Shown here one piece after another: positions 31,251 to 39,754 of a stretch of DNA of 56,232 nucleotides. Origin of the DNA: a virus. The translations under genes and the position numbers were made by a program. The stretch covers positions 1 to 56,232 of the IMG/VR virus record IMGVR_UViG_3300028027_000068. One strand, written 5' to 3'. The notes under the pieces were generated by a model that did not search any database, was not told the DNA's origin, and saw nothing but the letters and a program-made list of their open reading frames with translations. Numbering within the stretch: position 1 is the stretch's first letter; each line of letters begins with the position of its first letter.

Positions 31251-34200
31251 CTGGACCACCAGCTTCTATTGTTTTAGGGCGTTCTTTTGTTGGTAGCGCA
31301 TTGTATATTTCATCAATATTAAAAAACTTATTATCTGCTTCTGCAATCTTTTTTAGCACTATGCGTAGCTGTCTGACTTGGTCATCACTCATGTTTAACG
31401 ATAATCCATTGTCGTCAGTTGGGATGGCTTCAACAGAATTAAATATTGAAATAGCTTTCATTAATTCTCTGTACTCAGAAGTTGATATCTGTACGTCTCG
31501 GCTTTTCACCTTTTCAAAATACTCAGTTAGGTCATCTGCAAATATGTACCAGTCATCAACGTTTAACTCAGGTATGAATCTATTTCTAGGTTCAGAAGAT
31601 GAAGATATTGACGCGCGTCCTGAGCCTCTTGGTCCACGTGGTGGTGCGGCCATGCCGCCCCTAAGACCCTTGGGTTTTTTAGGACTAGTTTTAGGTAGTG
31701 CAAACTCTGCTTGCATTTTTCGAGCATGCCGTCTTGTTCCGGGAGTTACGTTGTTAAACGGAACGTCAGGGTTATCCCAATAATTGGATTTACCAATTCT
31801 TCTTCTAAGGCCGTCGTCGGCACGTAGTGAAGCTACTAGCTGTGAAAAGGATTTGTATTCTTGGTCTAGGCCAAAAATTTGAAGCGAACGCGCGACCTTA
31901 TATAACCGCGCACCATAAGCTTGGTCCCATGGGTCTTGACCCTTGTCCCATGCAAGACTGTCCAGCCAATCGCCTTTAGCTAAGTCCCAGCCCATTGCCT
32001 CGGCATAAATAGAAGCCATTTCGCGAAGATTGTCCATGTATTTTTTATCAGCTTTTAGAGCATCGATGTTGCTGCCGGCGACGCTGTAGCCATCTCCGTA
32101 TGCAGCGCTTCCTCTGTCTATTGGAAATGCCCACCAGTCATAATGGGCATTGTGAAGGTCTTTCCATCTTCCTTCAGTTTTCCATTTTCTGAACATTTCA
32201 AGCTGTTCCTGTTGTTTATCACGCATTTTTGCATGACCATAAAATTGAATTTTATTGATTCTTCTGCTTGGCTTATCTTTGTTTTTGCGCCATCCAAATA
32301 TTGTGCGTTTAGATTTTTTCTTACCTGCAATTTGTGCAGGAAGAGGTCTGTCCCATGGCTCGTCAAATAGTGACGGCTGAGCATCTTCTTGACTAAAACC
32401 CGAAGCCGGATTGTAGTCTCTCCAAAAATCGTATTCATCAGGGTCGGTATTTTTTAGATGTTCTAAATAATCCTTCCAATCTTTATCTGATTCATTTAAG
32501 TCATCAAGCGCGTAGTCAAAATCATCTTCCGATTCATAGTCCATGTATGCAACTTCAATATCAAGAAGGTCGTCAATGAGGCGGTCGCGTTCTTCTTTAG
32601 ATAGGTCAAGACTAAACATGCGTGTTGCTATGTCTCTGACTTCTTGTCCCTTATCGCTCTCCCACGCAGCGGGCCCCATCTTTTCCTTGAGGTAGTCAAC
32701 ATATTCGCCAACTTCTGAGTCGTCATCCATCAACCCCATTGAGCCTGAAAGCTTGCGGCCGCTTGGACGTGAAGAAACTGAGCCGACAATTCCCTGCTTA
32801 CGACCTTTTTTCTTCATGCTGTCAGCTATATCTTTACGAATCTTTGCTTCCAGTTTTTGTGTAGCTTCGCGGAGCATGTCGTCGAACTCACGCTCTGTCA
32901 TGTCAAACTTTTTTGCTGTGTCTGCGGAAGAATGAGTAGACCTGTGGATAAACATTTCTTCTATTCGTTTATCAAAAAATCCCGGATTGCGTGTTATTAC
33001 TTTTGCTAAATCAAATCCTAGATTTTCCACTTTTCTTACGCCTAGTGGTCCTGTTCCTTCTGGGATGTAATGCTTGTTGGGGCTGCCCAAACCAGTAAAT
33101 AGTTTTTCCCCAGCTTCTTTTCGTTTTTCGTTAATGCGGCGGATTAGCTCTTGGTTTCTAAAACGAGAAGCTCGTGTGAGTATGTCGAATTTTCTAGACA
33201 ATTCAGCATCGTTCTCAAAAGCCATAGAAAGCCACGCGGCGTGTCCAAATCCAATTCTATGCTTTCCGCTTGCCAGGTCTTCTATCGAAACCCACTCAGC
33301 ACCTGCTGCGTCACTAGCCGCCACGGCTTCAGTGTCTGTAGGAACATCAAACCTTGTAGCACCAACATGAACGCCTTCAACAAATCTTGGGTCCCAGTCT
33401 CTTGCTTTTATTTCTCCCAAAAATCTTCTACTATCGGCTTTAGACGCTGCAATTCCAACTTCTTCTTCCATCTCTCTGTCTACTGTTTGCTCAAGCGTTT
33501 CTCCAGCATCAAGAAGGCCACCGGGGAGTGTGTAGCCATCAGTGAAAGGAGCAGTTTTACGCCTAATCATTAGTACTTTAAATTTGCCGTCTTTGTCTTT
33601 TTTAACAATTACAGCATCGCCAGCCTGTTGGACTTTGGTTTTTGCAAAAGACCAGCTATTTGAAGACCATTCAACATCGTTGTCAAAGTCAGAATCGTCA
33701 AGTATTGCGTCGAGACTAACCCCTGCTGCTTCGGCTTCTTTGGTCAGTGAATCTGGAACCAAAGACTTGGGCTTGTCGCCTGATGACATTGCTCCGTCAA
33801 TACCCCTCCGTTTTTGACGACGAGTAAGATTTCGTGGATTATCAGGAACATCTGCGGGCTTTGTTTCATCTGGAAAGTAGCCAGGAAATTTTTTGTTTAT
33901 TTCATCACGCAACTGTGGCTTGAGTTCGTCTTTAATATCAAGTAGGTCCGCAAATTCTTCAATAGAAAGTTTTTTTGCGTCATTCTGAGTAGCGGCCGCA
34001 TATCTAACTGCTTCGTCCAGGACTTCCGCATTTAGCTGTTCAGAAGAAGGCTCCAATCTAAAACCTGCAACAGGTTTTGGCTTTGCTCCCTTTTTAGGAA
34101 TAGGAAGACCCCGCCGACGAAGTTCCGCCTCCATGTTTTTAAACCCGCGACCACCCCCTCCTGTGCCGCCGGTTGTCACTATCGCAACCGATGGGTCTGG

Positions 34201-34509
34201 ATGAATATATTGAATATGTCCATTTGGTGTTTTTAGTACTGTCCACCCATTTTCGTTAGCTACTCGAGCCCAGAGGCGATGTTCTGGTTCTGAACCTCTT
34301 ACGGCTGCCATCGCTTCATCAAGCCTTTGAGAGCCAGGCTTTGGTCTGTCGCCACCCATGGAGCCGGTGACTCGCCTAGCGCGAGGAGCAGCAGGACGCT
34401 CGAATTGGGTTGTTTCTTGGACTACGCCATCATTGTCGCCATCTATTGCGTTAGGGTCAAATCTATCAAGACGCCCAATTCTTCTTGATATACGGTTGTT
34501 TATAGGCAT
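31243..34509 (-). CDS. Polyvalent protein with Nudix hydrolase domain
   Basis: A 1,088-residue tagged protein. FDPNAIDGDNDGVVQE (17-32), FERP, VTGSMG (47-52); then a HicA-like stretch (GWTVLKTPNGHIQYIHPD, 88-105); IDGAMS (237-242); a Nudix domain (297-430) with a perfect Nudix box, G331 to I353 (GLLDAGETLEQTVDREMEEE); an HTH-like segment (about 510-550); IVGSVS (574-579), LSGSMG (587-592); an unrecognised domain with HYDWWAFPIDRGSAAYGDG; LRGGMA; and an acidic C-terminal part. The Nudix domain would hydrolyse a nucleoside diphosphate derivative, plausibly ADP-ribose or NAD beside so many ART domains. Confidence 0.82.
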   Translation of the reverse strand: MPINNRISRRIGRLDRFDPNAIDGDNDGVVQETTQFERPAAPRARRVTGSMGGDRPKPGSQRLDEAMAAVRGSEPEHRLWARVANENGWTVLKTPNGHIQYIHPDPSVAIVTTGGTGGGGRGFKNMEAELRRRGLPIPKKGAKPKPVAGFRLEPSSEQLNAEVLDEAVRYAAATQNDAKKLSIEEFADLLDIKDELKPQLRDEINKKFPGYFPDETKPADVPDNPRNLTRRQKRRGIDGAMSSGDKPKSLVPDSLTKEAEAAGVSLDAILDDSDFDNDVEWSSNSWSFAKTKVQQAGDAVIVKKDKDGKFKVLMIRRKTAPFTDGYTLPGGLLDAGETLEQTVDREMEEEVGIAASKADSRRFLGEIKARDWDPRFVEGVHVGATRFDVPTDTEAVAASDAAGAEWVSIEDLASGKHRIGFGHAAWLSMAFENDAELSRKFDILTRASRFRNQELIRRINEKRKEAGEKLFTGLGSPNKHYIPEGTGPLGVRKVENLGFDLAKVITRNPGFFDKRIEEMFIHRSTHSSADTAKKFDMTEREFDDMLREATQKLEAKIRKDIADSMKKKGRKQGIVGSVSSRPSGRKLSGSMGLMDDDSEVGEYVDYLKEKMGPAAWESDKGQEVRDIATRMFSLDLSKEERDRLIDDLLDIEVAYMDYESEDDFDYALDDLNESDKDWKDYLEHLKNTDPDEYDFWRDYNPASGFSQEDAQPSLFDEPWDRPLPAQIAGKKKSKRTIFGWRKNKDKPSRRINKIQFYGHAKMRDKQQEQLEMFRKWKTEGRWKDLHNAHYDWWAFPIDRGSAAYGDGYSVAGSNIDALKADKKYMDNLREMASIYAEAMGWDLAKGDWLDSLAWDKGQDPWDQAYGARLYKVARSLQIFGLDQEYKSFSQLVASLRADDGLRRRIGKSNYWDNPDVPFNNVTPGTRRHARKMQAEFALPKTSPKKPKGLRGGMAAPPRGPRGSGRASISSSSEPRNRFIPELNVDDWYIFADDLTEYFEKVKSRDVQISTSEYRELMKAISIFNSVEAIPTDDNGLSLNMSDDQVRQLRIVLKKIAEADNKFFNIDEIYNALPTKERPKTIEAGGPDV

Positions 34510-34830
34510 TTAAAACAGAGCTCCTTCAGAGCCTGGAGACATAGATGACAGCGACCCGTCTGGCATTGTTTCTATTCCTGCAACACCGCGCTCGCGAAGC
34601 TTCTCAAACTTGCTTCCTGTTATCTTGCGCTTACCACGTCGTTTTTGAGACATTCTCCGAATCGATTCAAATTCATGAGTAGCAGCCTTTTTCTTTGGTT
34701 CTGCCTCCATGGATACACGCTGCAGTATTTCATGAGAAGAACAAGGCATCCAGTCACCATCTTTGTCCTGATGCGCGCCAGAGCAACCGATAAATGAGGA
34801 TATTTTTAGCGCTTCTTCTCTCGTAGACAT
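34510..34830 (-). CDS. Small tagged protein (GCxG...WMPC motif)
   Basis: A 106-residue protein. FIGCSGAHQDKDGDWMPC (about 14-31) matches the Cys motif of 30630-31250. KRKITGS (about 68-74) is a partial copy of the boundary tag. It abuts the Nudix gene with no gap. Confidence 0.7.
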   Translation of the reverse strand: MSTREEALKISSFIGCSGAHQDKDGDWMPCSSHEILQRVSMEAEPKKKAATHEFESIRRMSQKRRGKRKITGSKFEKLRERGVAGIETMPDGSLSSMSPGSEGALF

Positions 34831-34832
34831 GT

Positions 34833-35210
34833 TTACCCTAGTAAGTAAAGATTAGAAAAATCATTAATTGTTACGTTGTTAGATTTAATAGCTATATATG
34901 CCTTGGCTGCCTCTGCTGGAGACTCGTATTTATCTTTGGCTTTCTGGGCGTCTGTAATTTGTTTTTCAAATTTCTTTTTTATTTTTCCAAACAGATTTTC
35001 ATCGTACTTATTATAAGTTTTTATCTTTTGGTGCGCTGTAAGCAATTCATCAACAAAAGCATTGTGATGTATTTTTAAATTAAGGGGTGGGAAATCTATC
35101 AACTCTTCTAATGCTAAATAGTCTTGAACTAACTCAGCTTGAGCATTGTATTCGTTAATCAGTTTGGCCTGCTCTTCGAATTCTTTTGTTTCTTCTTTTG
35201 TAGTTTCCAT
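34833..35210 (-). CDS. Small coiled-coil protein
   Basis: A 125-residue Lys/Glu-rich helical protein (KEFEEQAKLINEYNAQAELV, then KIKKKFEKQITDAQKAKDKY). No family recognised. It begins two bases after the stop of the large gene upstream. Confidence 0.68.
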   Translation of the reverse strand: METTKEETKEFEEQAKLINEYNAQAELVQDYLALEELIDFPPLNLKIHHNAFVDELLTAHQKIKTYNKYDENLFGKIKKKFEKQITDAQKAKDKYESPAEAAKAYIAIKSNNVTINDFSNLYLLG

Positions 35211-35212
35211 GT

Positions 35213-38200
35213 TTACAACCTTGATAGCCTTGATGCTTCATCGTACGTTGCCGTATTGTCAAGGACGGCAAGAGCGGTTCTGTTTAACCACATTATCTGA
35301 TTGCCGCCAAAATCTTTTGGAGTGTGTTGTGGCCAATCTGACTGTTCAGCTGAACCAGTTAGCCATGACGGAGTTTGAGAGAAATAACCGTCATATCCGG
35401 CAAAGAGGGCAATCTGCGCTTCGTCCATCTTGTATATCCCAGTCTGCATGTTCACCAATCTCTTGTTCCAAGCAATGTCAGCTTCCGAAGTTGGATTGTC
35501 GATTTTCGCCATTTCAAGCTGTAACCAATGTTCTGCCAGTGTAAATACAAGCGCCCGAGCTTCGTTCGCAAGCGGCGAGCCGGCGGTGTAGCTAGTTGAA
35601 TATCTTCCTGTATTAGAAAAGTCTATTGCACTTTTCAGCGTGTCTGTCAGTGCCATTAATTCATCAATATCTACAGCATCAGCGCTGGTTGGAGTAAACG
35701 ATGCCATCGACACTTGTCGCGCTTCCGCCATCTGTGTTAGTAACTTCTGAAGATTTGACTCAACCGCACCTAAGAACTGTCTGTCAGCAATACGTGAATC
35801 AGCAGACACGAGGGCAACTATTCCGGATGGTCCGTATCCAGAGTATCCACTTCCTCCTGCGAAGTTGTCACCACGTCCTCCGGCACTGCTTCCTTGGCCA
35901 ATCGGGAACCTTGGTCCCTCTCTGTACTCTGCAACCATGGACGCTGGTGATTTTCCTGGCTCACTAGAGTTGGTATTGAGGTACCTGGTCATCATGAACC
36001 ATCTAGGCTTACCGGATTCGTCTTTTTCAACAAGCATTTGTTCTGCTTCTGCTGTTGATACCTGAACAGGAGGGTCGTTGTATCCATTTAATTCGAGTGC
36101 CATATAGAGCTCTGCAATACTCTGGTTCATGCCACCGGCCCAGTTGACTACTCGACCATCAGGAAGCGTCGATGTCAAATAAGCGTCCTGGACTTGGTCA
36201 AGATAATCAATTTCGTCATCTGAAAGAAGGGGAACAGCCTGAGCTGTGTCAAGCAGGTTTATTTCAGAGAAGAGCTGAGGAGATTTGTGCTCTTCCATTA
36301 TCGTGCGTATTGAGTCGCCGTCTCTGACGACTCCAGCTTGTGGCCTTAGTGCTTCTACTTGAAGTTTTCCTCCAACCTTGAGTTCTCCGGCGGCCCTACG
36401 TTCAGCACGTTCGCGCTGCTTATTTGCCGAATCAACGCCGCGCCTATAGGTGGCTCTCGTTCTTCTTGTAACAGCAGCACTGATTTTGTCGTCTGTAAAA
36501 TACTTGTCGGCCATCCGCTCCAAAGCGTCAATTTCAAAACCTAGTTGTGCCATTCTTCTTGTGGATACTGCGCTTTGCTTATTTCCAGGCGTTCTGAATC
36601 TAGCTATAAGCTGAGTCATCTCCTGCTGTGCGCTTTGTGCTCTTTCTTGAAGCGCGTCGAAGGCAGTTATATAGTCGTTGTCATCGCCGGTAGCTATTGC
36701 TTTAATTAGGAGTAGGCCGACCTGTCTGGATGGTGGGGCATTATATCTCCAGCTATTACCAGTAAAGGCTCTCCAAGTACTTGAGTAACCAGTTCCTGGA
36801 TGTTGCCATTTGTTCCAGCCTTCAAATGGGCTTGCAGAAATAGGGAAATCCAACATTATTTCAGGAAGAATGTCAGCAACAGTAATTTCTTCAACTTTAA
36901 GATTAATTAGTTTTGAGGTAGCCGAATCAATATCGAAACCTAACGCGTCATACTGGTCGTCAGTAATTGGCTTATCTCCATAACCTGGTTTAAGAAATTT
37001 CTGAAGAGCAAACAGTAAATCCCTAAGCTCCGACGCGGCAGGCGTATCTACGATAGGCGTATCTAGTGTTACGTCTTCCTGGCCAGTAACTGCAGAAATA
37101 TAATCTCTTATTGTCTGGAATCCGCCTAATGTTTCAGCATGTCCTGCAACGTCTGCCGGGAACTGCTTAACAGATTCGGTCCATGAGTCCCAAGCTTTGT
37201 CTGAAACCCCCGGAAATATTTCTCTATTCTGGCCCTTTGTTGCATCGCGCTTTGATGGGTATTTGATTAGCGGGGTTTTACTTACCTTGGGATATGTGAT
37301 TCTCGGAATAGCTTCAGCGGGATTGTCTACTTCAATATTGTCTGAAAAGTCAACAAACCTATTGTCTTCTGGGTTGAGGAAAAGAGGATTAGCTCCTGGG
37401 ACATCAATCTTTACTAGGCCTGAAGTATCTTGCCCCATCCATGTTGAGCCGGCAGGCTGAACTCCAGGGATAGTCAGGTCTCTGTTTTTTGGAGTTGCTG
37501 GCTTGGATGGAGGTACTGGAGTTGGCTTTTTCGGCGGAGGAGTTGGGGTTATCGGCGTACGCGGTCTTACGTTTACTGGGGTTGGAGTTGGAGGAGCTAC
37601 TGGTGTAGGGGGAGGAGTGGGTGGAGTAGGGGGAGTAGGAGGAGTAGGAGGGGCTGCTGGCGGAGTTGGAGGCGCAGGCGGGGACGATGGTGGAGTAGGA
37701 GGCGCTGGCGGATTAGGAGGATTAGATGGAGGCGCTGGAGGGGTCGCTGGTGGGTTCTTCTTGCCACGTGTTCTTTTTGGCGGAGGCGTCACTCCGGCAG
37801 CAATGAGTATTCTGTCCCTCTTTGCGGGTTTAAGGTCGTCAACCTTTGAGTAATCACCGCTGTTAACTATTTCAGCAAGAACTTCAAAGTTGTGGGCATC
37901 GTTATTCCACTGACCCTGCATCCATCCGTCAATAATTCCTGAGTTTTGATTAGCTTCAGCTACTTCGTCCATGTCGAGATTGCCAGGGGTGGATTTAAAC
38001 GTGCGAGGATTTTTCTTGCTTATTCTGCCCAACTTGCTGCGTCTATCTATGTACTGAAGAGTGCGCTTTTCCCACGTATCGTAAAGGGCTTCGTATGCTT
38101 CCTGTACGGCGGCCTTGACATCATCCTGTTGCTGTTGTGTGAGTGTGGACATGTCAGGCATCATTGCCTTGTCGCGATTCTTAGCAAAGAATTTTGAAGT

Positions 38201-39754
38201 ATTGGCTCCACCAAGAACAACGTCACGACGCGCCGCACGTGCGCTCTTTTTAGGTTTTTGCTTTTTCTTTTTGTCTATTTTTTTGCCGGTAAGTACTCTG
38301 TCTGCGTATTGAGAGACAACTCGGCCGGCGCGCTCTTTGCGGCCACTGGTTGAACGAGGTTTACGCCCACGCTGTGTACGGGTAGTCCTGGAGTTTCTTA
38401 TATTGTCTCCAGCGGCAGCAAGTCTTTCGCCTAGGCGTTCGGACAATGGTGGCTTCTTGGGGCTTGCGCCTCTTTGCTGACGCTTGCTTGGTTGCTGATT
38501 GTCTTTTTTGTGTTTTGCAATAGCTTTTCTAAAGTCTCGCTTGTTTGGATTTGTTATTTTCCCGGTTTCAACATCAATAACATATTGAAGTTGGTCGTCA
38601 GGAATAGCAACCCAGTCGCCATCAGGATTGTCTTTAACAATAGTTTCTAAATCATCCAACCACTCTTGGTCAGTCTTGTTTGGGTCACGAACGAGCCACC
38701 CGCTGTTGGGGGTAGATGTATTAAATATTTGATTAGCATCTTCTAGGGAAAGTTTTGAATTTCGCTTATTGATGTCTGTCCAAAAATCATCTATAGGATT
38801 AGATTTTGGTTTTGGGGTTTTTGTGGCCGTAGCTACGTTCTGCGTAGCGCCGCCAGTACGTCTATTTGTCCTACGCTGGATTCTGTTGGCCGAACGAGAA
38901 CGTACTCCTCCTGCGGCGTTCTCTAAAGCGGTAGCAAACCTCTCGGCTACTCTTTCGCGCGCGGGTGGGCGAGCTGCGTTTTGTGCTCTTCTGTCAAGTC
39001 TTCTATTAGAGCGTTCGCCGGCGTTGGTTAGACGACTGTCTCCAAACTGTTCCAACGTCTCACCAATTTTACGAATCTTGCCAAGGTCATTTCCAGCAAA
39101 CGCGGTAAAAGCTCTGCCGAGTCTTCTTGAGACACCCCATGTGCATCCACGGCCAAAGCGGTTGGAAAACTGACCACCATACGGGCTGTCGGGTGGACAT
39201 CTCCAAGCACCGACTCCGCCTCGAGCGCTTGAGTCAAAAATAGCTCTAGCACCTTTTGCTTCTAGCCGCATGCTCGCAACTTGCATATCTAATGCAAACG
39301 CTTTTGCTTTATAGGTTATTGCGTGTCTTTTAAATTGAACGTCAATGTAATGTATTGGAGCGTCAGATATGGACAGTCTCCAATCATCATCTTCTTCTGC
39401 CGACTCTGGTTGAAAATCCTCAAACGAAGGTTCGCGCTCAGACTTTATCTCCAGCTTCACGGGGGTTTTGTCCACAGCTATTAGTTCCGATATTTGCTTT
39501 AATGATTCTGGGTCAACAATGTCGGCCAAGGAAGCAGCATCGCCATCAGCAAAATTCTTCAGCTGAGAAACGTAAAGCATTATGTCGATATTTTTTTTAA
39601 TATCGTTGATGCCGTATTTGTTTACATTTGACTGTTTTGCCCAAGCTCTTGCGGTTGGATTAACTCCGAAAGCGGTTGTTTTTTTCCCATTCTCTACAAT
39701 GACAGCAAATACTGAGTCATCATTAACATCTTTTATGTATGCAATTTTGCTCAT
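35213..39754 (-). CDS. Giant polyvalent protein with C-terminal ADP-ribosyltransferase-like domain
   Basis: A 1,513-residue protein. Near residue 180-215 is the second type of tag, WRCPPDSPYGGQFSNRF followed by GC. Arg-rich segments follow, then a Pro-rich spacer of about 90 residues (around 663-753), then helical regions. Residues about 1209-1505 look like a phage ADP-ribosyltransferase: GYNDPPVQVSTAEAE, a TRYL strand, MVAEYREGPRFPIGQGS, GGRGDNFA, and the closing LFAGYDGYF and MWLNRTALAV, in the order seen in that family. The catalytic residues are not all obvious, so activity is uncertain. It overlaps the gene upstream by ATGA. Confidence 0.75.
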   Translation of the reverse strand: MSKIAYIKDVNDDSVFAVIVENGKKTTAFGVNPTARAWAKQSNVNKYGINDIKKNIDIMLYVSQLKNFADGDAASLADIVDPESLKQISELIAVDKTPVKLEIKSEREPSFEDFQPESAEEDDDWRLSISDAPIHYIDVQFKRHAITYKAKAFALDMQVASMRLEAKGARAIFDSSARGGVGAWRCPPDSPYGGQFSNRFGRGCTWGVSRRLGRAFTAFAGNDLGKIRKIGETLEQFGDSRLTNAGERSNRRLDRRAQNAARPPARERVAERFATALENAAGGVRSRSANRIQRRTNRRTGGATQNVATATKTPKPKSNPIDDFWTDINKRNSKLSLEDANQIFNTSTPNSGWLVRDPNKTDQEWLDDLETIVKDNPDGDWVAIPDDQLQYVIDVETGKITNPNKRDFRKAIAKHKKDNQQPSKRQQRGASPKKPPLSERLGERLAAAGDNIRNSRTTRTQRGRKPRSTSGRKERAGRVVSQYADRVLTGKKIDKKKKQKPKKSARAARRDVVLGGANTSKFFAKNRDKAMMPDMSTLTQQQQDDVKAAVQEAYEALYDTWEKRTLQYIDRRSKLGRISKKNPRTFKSTPGNLDMDEVAEANQNSGIIDGWMQGQWNNDAHNFEVLAEIVNSGDYSKVDDLKPAKRDRILIAAGVTPPPKRTRGKKNPPATPPAPPSNPPNPPAPPTPPSSPPAPPTPPAAPPTPPTPPTPPTPPPTPVAPPTPTPVNVRPRTPITPTPPPKKPTPVPPSKPATPKNRDLTIPGVQPAGSTWMGQDTSGLVKIDVPGANPLFLNPEDNRFVDFSDNIEVDNPAEAIPRITYPKVSKTPLIKYPSKRDATKGQNREIFPGVSDKAWDSWTESVKQFPADVAGHAETLGGFQTIRDYISAVTGQEDVTLDTPIVDTPAASELRDLLFALQKFLKPGYGDKPITDDQYDALGFDIDSATSKLINLKVEEITVADILPEIMLDFPISASPFEGWNKWQHPGTGYSSTWRAFTGNSWRYNAPPSRQVGLLLIKAIATGDDNDYITAFDALQERAQSAQQEMTQLIARFRTPGNKQSAVSTRRMAQLGFEIDALERMADKYFTDDKISAAVTRRTRATYRRGVDSANKQRERAERRAAGELKVGGKLQVEALRPQAGVVRDGDSIRTIMEEHKSPQLFSEINLLDTAQAVPLLSDDEIDYLDQVQDAYLTSTLPDGRVVNWAGGMNQSIAELYMALELNGYNDPPVQVSTAEAEQMLVEKDESGKPRWFMMTRYLNTNSSEPGKSPASMVAEYREGPRFPIGQGSSAGGRGDNFAGGSGYSGYGPSGIVALVSADSRIADRQFLGAVESNLQKLLTQMAEARQVSMASFTPTSADAVDIDELMALTDTLKSAIDFSNTGRYSTSYTAGSPLANEARALVFTLAEHWLQLEMAKIDNPTSEADIAWNKRLVNMQTGIYKMDEAQIALFAGYDGYFSQTPSWLTGSAEQSDWPQHTPKDFGGNQIMWLNRTALAVLDNTATYDEASRLSRL
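37495..37765 (-). repeat. Proline-rich coding repeat
   Basis: Short codon-level repeats encode PPTPP, PPAPP and similar units for about 90 residues inside the 35213-39754 gene. It would act as a stiff spacer between the N-terminal half and the ART-like end. Confidence 0.85.

Noticed and set aside
31169-31783. Long plus-strand frame over the end of the Nudix gene
   Set aside because: It lies opposite a well-supported gene, begins inside another gene and has no domain or ribosome site.
37495-37853. Gly-rich plus-strand frame and CRISPR-like short repeats
   Set aside because: The repeats are codon-level PPT/PPA repeats of the minus-strand gene; units are irregular, there are no spacers, and the Gly-rich frame is their mirror image.
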